Positions 1-6,903 of a DNA stretch of 48,619 bases are shown piece after piece. Each line of letters opens with the position of its first letter. The stretch's first letter is position 1. The stretch comes from CAYMRB01 sp964392615 (GTDB lineage: Bacteria > Planctomycetota > UBA8108). Both the position numbers and the translations under genes were made by a program. Location: positions 1-48,619 of the forward strand of contig CAYMRB010000012.1 in assembly GCA_964392615.1 (NCBI GenBank). Reading direction: 5' to 3'. Below the pieces are notes generated by a model. It worked only from the letters and a program-made list of their open reading frames with translations. It was not told where the DNA came from and ran no database searches.

Positions 1-58
1 GACTCCGACTCCGACTCCGACTCCGACTCCGACACCGACTCCGACTCCGACTCCGCCC
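1..58. repeat. GACTCC hexanucleotide repeat inside kinase gene
   Basis: About nine tandem copies of GACTCC (GAGTCG register on the coding strand) with one variant copy GACACC at 31-36. Read in the kinase frame it encodes Glu-Ser dipeptides with one Val-Ser. It is cut by the window edge, so the full copy number is unknown. It is a coding microsatellite at the activation-segment position, where related planctomycete kinases carry a variable insert. Confidence 0.9.
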
Positions 59-809
59 CCGATTCCGCCAGCACCTTGGCCAGCCCCCAGTCCATCACTT
101 GCACCTCGGAGAACGCTCCGACCATGATGTTCGAGGGCTTCAGGTCGCGGTGTAGCACGCCGCGCGCGTGGGCATAGGCGACGGTTTGACAGACTTGCTC
201 GAAGATGCGCAGGAAGCGCGCGCGGTCGTCGACCGCATCGGCGCGCTCGGCGAGCAGGGCTCCTAGCGTGCGCCCTTCGACCAGCTTCATCGTGAAGTAC
301 GGCCGCTCGCCGCCCAGGAGACCGAGCTCGTGGATCGGCACGACGCCGGGGTGCTCGAGCTGTCCGGCGATCTGCGCCTCCTCGATCAGGCGGCTCGCGA
401 TCTCCGGATCGTCGCGGTACCGATCCCGCAACGACTTGAGCGCGAGCTCGCGACCGATGTCGACGTCGCGGATCCGGTAGACGGTGCCGATCCCGCCCCG
501 TGCGATTTCTCCGAGGATCCGATAGCGTCCCGCGCGCCCCGAGAACTCGGCGCCGACCTCGAGCGACGTGACGGCGGATGGCGCCGGCTCCGCGGCGGCC
601 TCGTCGCGCAGGTCGCGCAGAACGTTCGCCGGCAGACGCCCCGTGTCGATCCCCAATGCCCGAAGGTGTTGCGACGATCCCCCCGTAGAGAGCTTCTTCG
701 TCGGGCCGAATGCGAGCCGCAAGGCCTCATCCAGGTGGTCTGCACCAGCCGGGTCGTCCGCGCCGGTAACGCCGGACTCTCCGTCGTCCGGCACATGGGA
801 ATCGGTCAT
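1..809 (-). CDS. Serine/threonine protein kinase, N-terminal part (runs off left edge)
   Basis: Partial gene; the first 269 residues are visible. A strong Shine-Dalgarno (AAGGAGG, about 5 bases upstream) supports the ATG at 809. After roughly 90 residues without a recognised domain comes a Hanks-type kinase: glycine loop GEIARGGIGTV (100-110), ATP-anchoring lysine in LALKSL (K125), catalytic loop HRDLKPSN (H220-N227) and the metal-binding triplet as DWG (240-242) rather than DFG, a variant often seen in planctomycete kinases. From residue 251, in the activation segment before the expected APE motif, the protein becomes a Glu-Ser repeat up to the window edge. It lies 162 bases downstream of an ECF sigma gene on the same strand, the usual sigma/kinase pairing. 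The substrate and C-terminal domains are unknown because they lie outside the window. Confidence 0.9.
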   Translation of the reverse strand, partial: MTDSHVPDDGESGVTGADDPAGADHLDEALRLAFGPTKKLSTGGSSQHLRALGIDTGRLPANVLRDLRDEAAAEPAPSAVTSLEVGAEFSGRAGRYRILGEIARGGIGTVYRIRDVDIGRELALKSLRDRYRDDPEIASRLIEEAQIAGQLEHPGVVPIHELGLLGGERPYFTMKLVEGRTLGALLAERADAVDDRARFLRIFEQVCQTVAYAHARGVLHRDLKPSNIMVGAFSEVQVMDWGLAKVLAESGAESESESVSESESESESE

Positions 810-933
810 GCACGCCTCCTTCTCTGCCAGGTTCCGCCGTCGACGAGTTTTCGCGGCGAGAATCTCGCCGATTCTCACCGCGAGCGGACGTCGAAGCGCG
901 ACGCTTCGCTGGCCGTGTCCAGCCGGAGCTTAC

Positions 934-950
934 CAGTCCGTTGAAAAAGG
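934..950 (+). repeat. CAGTCCGTTGAAA element, copy 1
   Basis: CAGTCCGTTGAAAAAGG lies in the 162-base gap (810-971) between the sigma gene and the kinase gene. A second copy with one mismatch in 17 bases lies at 28253-28269, in the gap before the other sigma/kinase pair. Its role is unknown. Apart from this element and the kinase Shine-Dalgarno (812-818), nothing else was recognised in the gap. Confidence 0.4.
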
Positions 951-971
951 GCTGTTGCGCAAGCGAAGCGC

Positions 972-1655
972 TCACGCCAGTGACGCGAGGAGCTCGTCGC
1001 AGCGCTTGCGGACCTCGGCCGCCGAACCCGGGTGGTGAAACGCCACGACCTCGAGCAGCGCCTTCTTGAACTCGTCGCGAGCGCGAGCGTACTCCTTGTG
1101 GAGCGTCGCGGCGTCGAGACCCCAGCGTTCGGCGATCGTGCGAATGGGCAATTGGTCGTAGAACCTCAGACGCAGGAGCTCGACTCGCCGCTTCGCCGCC
1201 TCGTCGCAGCTGCGGGCCCACTCCGCTTGCAGCGTGGCCGCCTCGCGCAGGATCGATTGAAACCACGCACGATCGAACACTCTGGACAGCGTCGCCTCAT
1301 CGCTCTCGACGCGATCGAGGTCGAACGAGCTCGAGAGCTGCCGCTCACGCCGCTTGGCGCGCCGGGACTCGACCCGTAGCGCGACGTTGCGAACGACTCC
1401 GTACAAGAAGGCTCGGAAACCACCGGCTCGCTCGCGCTCGACCTTGTCGAGCACGCCGCCGCGGCGGAAGCACTCGACGAACACCTCCTGGACCGCGTCG
1501 TCGAGCTCGCCGAGATAGGCGGACTCGCGCCATCGCGCGCCGAGGTAGGCGCGGACGACCGGCGCGTATCGACACGCGAAGTCGGCCCGATCCTCCTCGC
1601 CGCCGTCAGCCGCGCTCTGAATCACCGTCCAGCAGGTCGAGTCGTCGCGGGACAT
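972..1655 (-). CDS. ECF-type RNA polymerase sigma factor
   Basis: Protein of 227 residues using the ATG at 1655; the frame is open further upstream, but sigma-like sequence begins here. The region 2 core is seen in ELDDAVQEVFVECF followed by FRAFLYGVVRNVALR, the DNA-melting and -10 recognition helix. Region 4 is LRLRFYDQLPIRTIAERWGL with the recognition helix DAATLHKEYARARDEF. It should direct RNA polymerase to a small regulon. The Ser/Thr kinase gene follows on the same strand, and in Planctomycetota such pairs are common, with the kinase thought to control the sigma factor. No anti-sigma gene is visible. No clear Shine-Dalgarno precedes the chosen start, so a GTG or upstream start is possible. 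Confidence 0.85.
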   Translation of the reverse strand: MSRDDSTCWTVIQSAADGGEEDRADFACRYAPVVRAYLGARWRESAYLGELDDAVQEVFVECFRRGGVLDKVERERAGGFRAFLYGVVRNVALRVESRRAKRRERQLSSSFDLDRVESDEATLSRVFDRAWFQSILREAATLQAEWARSCDEAAKRRVELLRLRFYDQLPIRTIAERWGLDAATLHKEYARARDEFKKALLEVVAFHHPGSAAEVRKRCDELLASLA

Positions 1656-1686
1656 GGGCGGCATCGTACATCTCGACGGGGATTCT

Positions 1687-1698
1687 GGACAAATGTCC
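1687..1698. promoter_or_regulatory. Short inverted repeat in divergent sigma / secreted-protein intergenic region
   Basis: GGACA-AA-TGTCC is a 5-base inverted repeat with a 2-base spacer in the 118-base gap between the divergent sigma gene (minus) and the papain-like secreted protein (plus). Its position would suit an operator, but arms this short occur by chance in GC-rich DNA. Confidence 0.2.
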
Positions 1699-1773
1699 GG
1701 CGAAAAACGCTCGAGCGGTGAACCAGGGAGCGACGGACGACAAATCGGGCCTCTCAAGCAAGGAGCCACCGCC

Positions 1774-4700
1774 ATGAATCATCTCGCGCACCGCACTCGA
1801 CGAAACCTCGGCTACGGACCGCTTCTTTTCCTATTCCTCCTCGCGCTGCTTCTACTCCCGTCGTGGCGGCCAGCAGTCGCGGCCGATCTGGACGTGACCG
1901 AGCCGATGGGAGGCGAGGTCTACGTATCGCGAGGCAACATGGCGATCGAGTGGGACCTGACGCTCGAAGCGGACGAGTACGTGACCTACGCGTCGATCTA
2001 CTACGTCTGGGGCGGCGAGTCGGAGCGCCACCTCATAGCCCATGTGCACGAGGACCTTCTCAACGGCTCCTACACGTGGACCAACGTGCCGGTGGTGACG
2101 GAGATGTCGTATCTGCGCATCGAGGTCGACGCGATCGCCCTCGACATCGGACGCATCGCCCGCGACCGCAGCGTTCACGTCAAGGTCATCCCGAATACCG
2201 CGACGCCGTCCATCTATCTCACCAGCCCCCAGCCGTCGTGCGACGCGTGGCGAGAGGACTGCGCGACACCGCTCGTGCTCGAGTCAGGGGAATTCCACTT
2301 CATGCACATTCGGTGGGCCGTGACGGGCTGTCGGCCGCCGTACGAGAGCGTGCCCATGACGATCGAGTTCGCCGCGAACGGGATCACCTGGGAAGAAGTC
2401 GCGGTCATTCCGAGCCCCTGCTCGTGGCCGTTCTATCGCTGGCAGATACCGAACATCGAGACGGACCGCGCCAGGATCAGACTGCGCTGGGGTGAGCTCG
2501 ACTGGTCTTCGAATATCCACGCGTTCGCGATCAGCGAAGCTCCGCCGCCGCCAAACCACACGCCGACCGCCGACGCCGGACCGGACACGAACGTGCCGGA
2601 AGGCGAGAGGGTGAACCTCGACGGCACCGGCAGCAGCGATCCGGACGCGGGCGATTTCCTGACCTACCGCTGGACCCAGTCGGACGGCAGCTCGTTCTCT
2701 GTCGACCTTCACGGCGCGAACACGTCGAGTCCTTGGTTCATCGCTCCCGACGCGACCGATTTCGACATCCGCCTCGAGTTCTCGCTGACCGTGACTGACC
2801 GCCACGGCGCTCGCGACAGCGACGACGTGAGAATCACGGTGACTCCGGGTAGCCCCAGCGTCACGAGCTTCTCGCCGAGCGAGGGCTGGGAGAAGACCCT
2901 GATCCGCATCCGCGGCCGCAACCTGAGCGGCTGCGAGGTCTACCTCCACGGTGTGCTGATCGGGACCGTGCCGAACTCCGGACACGACACCGACGTGACC
3001 ATCGCGCTGCCCGGCGGATTGCCGCTCGGGCCGTCCCGTCTCCGCGTGACCAACGACGCCGGCAGCCACACGACATCCGGTCGGTTCACTGTCGAGAGGA
3101 CGCCCTACTCGTGGGACTGGGGCTTCGGGTTCCACAACCCGACCGTCGACGACATGAGCTGGGCCGACTACGACCGCGCGTTCGGCCGCGAGGTGTGGTT
3201 CTGGGGCCCGTTCGGATTCCCGGTCATGTGCGAGCGCGATCGTCAGTGTCACGACCCGATCGCGCAGAGGATGTACGAAAGCGTCTACCGCGACCTCGGC
3301 CAAAACGGTCTGTGCTGGGGGATGTGCAGCCAGAGCGTGACGTTCTACTACGGCGACACGCCGCCGCTCTTCATGAGCCCGCTGAGAGACTGGCCGTTCA
3401 ACCTGAGCCCCGAAACGGAGCTCGCCCGGCGAGTGAAGCGGGATCACATGCGGCAGATCTCCTCGCAGGTGATCAACTATCTGCTCGGCCACTACGACGA
3501 TCGCCCGGTGGACGTGCTCGCCCAGATCCAGGCCGCGACCGAGCTCGATCCCCCACGGCCCGGAATCATCGGCCTCGTCAATCTGATCGGTGGCGGATTC
3601 ACGAGCCTCGCCGGGCACGCGCTCGTCCCCGACCGCGTCGTGCAGATCTCTGCCAACGAGTGGAGGATCTACGTGTACGACCCGAACCGGGAGGAGTTCT
3701 CGCTGTGCCGCGACGTCACGGATCCGGCGGAGTACGAGAGGATCACCGACCTGGAGGAGTATCCGTTTATTCGCGTATGGCGTGGTGGCGGCGTCGAGTC
3801 GTGGTCCTTCGAGATGGCCGGTGGCGGCCTGTGGCAGGGCAACACGGCCACATCGATCGACATCTCCGTGGGCGGCTCGACGCTGATCGAGATCCCGTAC
3901 TTCGGCTTTTCGCACTATCCGGAGGACGTCGTCCGCGGATCGCACAATATGCCGTTGAGCCCGGAAGGCCTGTTCACGATCATCTTCGGCGCCGCTGACG
4001 TCGGCATCGAGGACACTCGACGACGGCGCGTTGGCCACGACTCGCGCGGTCGCTACTACATGCAGATTCCGGAAGCTCTCCCGGTGGCGAATATGGACGG
4101 CGAGCCGACCGGCAACGACGCCTACGTCCTGCCGCTGGGATCGTACCGCAATACGATCTACGGGCGGGAGACCGGAGCCTACGAGTGGATGGCGCTGCAC
4201 GACAACGCGTCGGCCGGCGTGTCGGACGTCGAGATACGCCGCGGAGCGGAAGATCGGGTCGAAACGGCCGATGACAACCGCGAGCTGACCTTCCAAACCC
4301 AGGACACGCAGAAGTCCTACTCGGCCCAGCTGACGCGCAAGTTCTTCAACCGACGCAATCCCTACTGGCGATACTACGAGATCATCGGCACCTCGATCGC
4401 TCCGGGGGACGCGGGACGATTCCGCACGGAGGACGGCGGCAACTCGCTGGTCTACGAGAACCACGGCCGGCACGCCGTTCAGTTCAGCGCGCGCTTCAGC
4501 TTGACCGCTCTCGGCCCCCAGCCGGAGCCGCCGGACAACGTCGAGCCGCGGTCGCTCGAGGACGTCACTCTCGAGCAGCAGGGAATCCGCCTGCCGGCCG
4601 ATCACGTTGCCATCCTGACGCCGACGAGCTGGACCGAGCTCGGCGACGCGAGGGTACGTGTCACGATCGTGCCCGTCGGTGGCACCCAGAACCAGTTCAT

Positions 4701-4980
4701 TCGCGGCGATGCCAACGTGGACCGCAACGTCGATATCTCCGACGCGGTCGCCACGCTCGGGCACCTGTTCCTCGGACAGCCACCGCAGCTCCCCTGCGAG
4801 AAGGCCGCCGACACCGACGACAACGGAGCGGTCGACATCACCGACGCGATCTACCTCCTCGGCTTCCAGTTCCTCGGCGGGCCGCAGCCGCCGGCGCCCT
4901 TCCCGGGCTGCGGCTTCGACGGCACGCCCGACGCCCTGGAGTGCGCACAGTTCCCGCCGTGCAACAACGACGCGCAGTAA
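1774..4980 (+). CDS. Secreted multidomain protein with papain-like cysteine-peptidase core and C-terminal dockerin-like module
   Basis: Protein of 1068 residues. The ATG at 1774 is chosen because an AAGGAG lies about 8 bases upstream and a clear signal peptide follows (hydrophobic 16-29, cleavage near AVAA 34-37). Domains in order: two Kre9/KNH-like beta domains (about 38-140 and 145-255), a PKD/cadherin-like domain (about 262-360, starting with TADAGPDTNVPEG), an IPT/TIG domain (about 362-440), then a region with NGLCWGMCS (C514, W515), GHALVP (H615) and YVYDPN (D636/N638). The C-W pair, later His and Asp/Asn match the order of a papain-like triad, so peptidase activity is inferred but not shown. 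The last 90 residues hold two Ca-loop repeats (RGDANVDRNVDISD and DTDDNGAVDITD) and a Cys-containing tail. It is probably exported to the cell surface. Confidence 0.8.
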   Translation: MNHLAHRTRRNLGYGPLLFLFLLALLLLPSWRPAVAADLDVTEPMGGEVYVSRGNMAIEWDLTLEADEYVTYASIYYVWGGESERHLIAHVHEDLLNGSYTWTNVPVVTEMSYLRIEVDAIALDIGRIARDRSVHVKVIPNTATPSIYLTSPQPSCDAWREDCATPLVLESGEFHFMHIRWAVTGCRPPYESVPMTIEFAANGITWEEVAVIPSPCSWPFYRWQIPNIETDRARIRLRWGELDWSSNIHAFAISEAPPPPNHTPTADAGPDTNVPEGERVNLDGTGSSDPDAGDFLTYRWTQSDGSSFSVDLHGANTSSPWFIAPDATDFDIRLEFSLTVTDRHGARDSDDVRITVTPGSPSVTSFSPSEGWEKTLIRIRGRNLSGCEVYLHGVLIGTVPNSGHDTDVTIALPGGLPLGPSRLRVTNDAGSHTTSGRFTVERTPYSWDWGFGFHNPTVDDMSWADYDRAFGREVWFWGPFGFPVMCERDRQCHDPIAQRMYESVYRDLGQNGLCWGMCSQSVTFYYGDTPPLFMSPLRDWPFNLSPETELARRVKRDHMRQISSQVINYLLGHYDDRPVDVLAQIQAATELDPPRPGIIGLVNLIGGGFTSLAGHALVPDRVVQISANEWRIYVYDPNREEFSLCRDVTDPAEYERITDLEEYPFIRVWRGGGVESWSFEMAGGGLWQGNTATSIDISVGGSTLIEIPYFGFSHYPEDVVRGSHNMPLSPEGLFTIIFGAADVGIEDTRRRRVGHDSRGRYYMQIPEALPVANMDGEPTGNDAYVLPLGSYRNTIYGRETGAYEWMALHDNASAGVSDVEIRRGAEDRVETADDNRELTFQTQDTQKSYSAQLTRKFFNRRNPYWRYYEIIGTSIAPGDAGRFRTEDGGNSLVYENHGRHAVQFSARFSLTALGPQPEPPDNVEPRSLEDVTLEQQGIRLPADHVAILTPTSWTELGDARVRVTIVPVGGTQNQFIRGDANVDRNVDISDAVATLGHLFLGQPPQLPCEKAADTDDNGAVDITDAIYLLGFQFLGGPQPPAPFPGCGFDGTPDALECAQFPPCNNDAQ

Positions 4981-5020
4981 ACGCCGCACGGGCTGATCCG
5001 CGGAGCAGTATCGGACGACG

Positions 5021-5058
5021 CGCCCCTTCCGGCCCCGACGAGCGGGCCGGAAGGGGCG
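5021..5058. terminator. Perfect 15-bp hairpin after the papain-like gene
   Basis: CGCCCCTTCCGGCCC (5021-5035) and its exact complement (5044-5058) enclose an 8-base loop CGACGAGC. It starts 40 bases after the stop codon. Only two T residues follow, so it is not a textbook intrinsic terminator, but a perfect 15-bp GC-rich stem at this site is most simply a terminator or an RNA 3' end stabiliser. Confidence 0.7.
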
Positions 5059-5081
5059 TTGTCATGAAGCGAGAAAGAGCC

Positions 5082-5108
5082 TTGACGCTCTGCCGCCCGC
5101 CCCATACT
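5082..5108 (+). promoter_or_regulatory. Possible sigma70-type promoter before the membrane-protein pair
   Basis: TTGACG (5082-5087) and CATACT (5103-5108) resemble -35 and -10 boxes with a short 15-base spacer. They lie just after the upstream hairpin and about 90 bases before the first membrane-protein start. Weak evidence. Confidence 0.25.
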
Positions 5109-5199
5109 TTGCATCACAGAGTACACGCCTACCATCAGCGTCCGGCTCTCCGCCGGCGCCCACCCACCGCAATCGAGTCGCACAAGCGCAGGAGGCACG

Positions 5200-6069
5200 A
5201 TGCGCCGCTTGCTCAAAACTATCGATACGGCACTCCGCGGCGGCTTCACGACGCGCGCTGACCTGCGCCGCGGTCGCGTCGGAGTCAATGTCGGCACGCT
5301 GGTCGCCGCCGGCCTCGTGCTCGGGCTGATCTATGGTCTCTTCATGGGCCTCTACGGCGCGACGCGCCCGGACAACCCGACCATCGCTCAGCTCCTGTCG
5401 ACGACGATCAAGGTGCCGCTGCTCTTCCTGTTGACGCTCGCGGTGACGTTTCCGTCGCTGTACGTGTTTTCCGCGCTCGCCGGTTCTCGCCTGCGCTTCA
5501 TCGAGACGCTGCGCCTGCTCTTGATCGGCATGCTCGTCGGCGTCGCGCTGTTGGCGAGCTTCGGGCCGGTAACCGGCTTCTTCACGCTGAGCACCGACAG
5601 CTACGCGTTCATGATCGTGCTCAACGTCGCTTTCTTCGCTGCCGGTGGCGTCGTGGCGCTGGTCTTCACGTATCGCGCGATCAGCACGGTGGTCGAGCCG
5701 GATCCCGGCGACGAAAACCTGGCCCGGGAGAACGTCGAGCCCCAGCCGGCCGAGGGCGACGACGATGCCGGCGCGGCCGACTCGGACACGGCCGACTCGA
5801 ACGCGACCGCTGCCAGGGCCCCGAGCGAGCCGCCTCGCCCGGCGCCGCATCCCAGATGGTCACCGCAGGCGAGGGCCGCGGGGAGCTCCGCCCTTCGCGC
5901 TCGGCTCATCTTCTTCGCGTGGGCGATCATCTACGGCGGCGTCGGCGCGCAGATGGGCTGGATCCTGCGCCCGTTCATCGGATCGCCCGATCTGAAGTTC
6001 GAGTTCTTCCGCACGCGACAGTCGGACTTCTTCGAAGGCCTTCTGAACGCGCTCCAAGACCTGTTCTAA
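5200..6069 (+). CDS. Multi-pass membrane protein, tandem paralogue 1
   Basis: Protein of 289 residues, family not named. The ATG at 5200 has AGGAGG only 4 bases upstream. Hydrophobic segments lie at about 32-52, 70-90, 102-124, 132-155 and 232-250. An acidic, Ala/Pro-rich linker (about 168-225) separates the fourth and fifth segments and is probably disordered. Motifs shared with the next gene are KVPLLFLL after the first segment and MGWILRPFIGSP followed by FFR at the C-terminus, showing that the two arose by duplication. The linker is absent from the neighbour. No enzymatic motif is visible. A transport, scaffold or signalling role cannot be told from sequence. Confidence 0.8.
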   Translation: MRRLLKTIDTALRGGFTTRADLRRGRVGVNVGTLVAAGLVLGLIYGLFMGLYGATRPDNPTIAQLLSTTIKVPLLFLLTLAVTFPSLYVFSALAGSRLRFIETLRLLLIGMLVGVALLASFGPVTGFFTLSTDSYAFMIVLNVAFFAAGGVVALVFTYRAISTVVEPDPGDENLARENVEPQPAEGDDDAGAADSDTADSNATAARAPSEPPRPAPHPRWSPQARAAGSSALRARLIFFAWAIIYGGVGAQMGWILRPFIGSPDLKFEFFRTRQSDFFEGLLNALQDLF

Positions 6070-6106
6070 CGCGAATCCCCGAGCCCCCACCCCGAGGCCA
6101 TCCGCC

Positions 6107-6790
6107 GTGCCGAGTCCCGTCTCGAGCTCCGCAGGCGTCGCTCGACGCCTCGACGCGCTCCTGCGCTCCGAGGCACGGCACGCCATCGGCGCACCACGGA
6201 TTCCGTGGGCGGAGCTCCTGATCACGGCGATTTGCGCCTCGGCAGTCTACGGCTGCGTCATGGGAGCGTGGAACCTGCGAGCGCTGCAGATACTGTACTC
6301 CGCGCTCAAGGTACCGCTCCTGCTCGCGGTGTCGGCGCTCCTCTGCATACCGAGCTTCTGGGTCGTCAACACCGTGCTCGGCTTGCGTGAAGACCTCGGC
6401 CGAGCGACACGCGGCATCCTCGCGGCGCAGGCGACGCTCGCGGTCGTGCTGAGCGCTCTGTGTCCGATCACGGCCGTCGCGAACCTCTCGATCAGCGACT
6501 ACGACACCGTGAAGCTGTTCAATGGTGTGCAGTTCGCCATCGCCACCATCGCCGGGCACATCGTTCTCGGTCGCCACTATCAACCGCTCATACGCCGCAA
6601 TCCTCGTCACCGCGCCGGCAAGGCGGTGTGGCTCGTGCTCTACGTGTTCGTCGCCATCCAGATGGCGTGGGTGCTGCGCCCCTACATCGGCACGCCCGAC
6701 CGTCCGCCGGAGTTCTTCCGCGAGGACGCGTGGAGCAACGCGTACGTCCACGTGCTGCACCTGATCTCGCGCTCCTTCGGCGCGCCCTGA
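6107..6790 (+). CDS. Multi-pass membrane protein, tandem paralogue 2
   Basis: Protein of 227 residues starting at a GTG (6107); no in-frame ATG occurs before the first membrane segment, and a weak CGAGG lies upstream. Segments at about 35-55, 65-85, 100-120, 135-155 and 170-190. KVPLLLAVSALL and QMAWVLRPYIGTP followed by EFFRED align with the preceding gene, so this is a shorter paralogue without the acidic linker. It starts 37 bases after its neighbour ends, so the two are probably co-transcribed. Function unknown. Confidence 0.8.
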   Translation: MPSPVSSSAGVARRLDALLRSEARHAIGAPRIPWAELLITAICASAVYGCVMGAWNLRALQILYSALKVPLLLAVSALLCIPSFWVVNTVLGLREDLGRATRGILAAQATLAVVLSALCPITAVANLSISDYDTVKLFNGVQFAIATIAGHIVLGRHYQPLIRRNPRHRAGKAVWLVLYVFVAIQMAWVLRPYIGTPDRPPEFFREDAWSNAYVHVLHLISRSFGAP

Positions 6791-6833
6791 TCGCCCCGGC
6801 GGAGAGGTTCACAACAGCCCCCCGCCCCGTCGA

Positions 6834-6891
6834 ACGCGCCCTCTGGGGTTCGGCAGCCCGAAGGAAGGACACCCGACCGCAGAGGACGCGT
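6834..6891. terminator. Hairpin between convergent genes
   Basis: ACGCG-C-CCTCTG (6834-6845) pairs with CAGAGG-A-CGCGT (6880-6891), an 11-bp stem with one C/A mismatch. The 34-base loop itself contains a short TTCGG/CCGAA hairpin. It sits in the 113-base gap between the convergent membrane-protein and ThuA genes, where a bidirectional terminator would be expected. Confidence 0.45.
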
Positions 6892-6903
6892 CGAGACCGA
6901 TCG

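Noticed and set aside
1..58. Tandem repeat considered as a CRISPR array or origin iterons
   Set aside because: The unit is only six bases, has no spacers and is read in frame within a kinase gene.
2284..4989. Long open frame (about 900 codons) on minus, antisense to the papain-like gene
   Set aside because: Its translation is Arg/Val/Glu-rich with no domain, signal or start site. It mirrors the codon bias of the plus-strand gene, which has clear domains.
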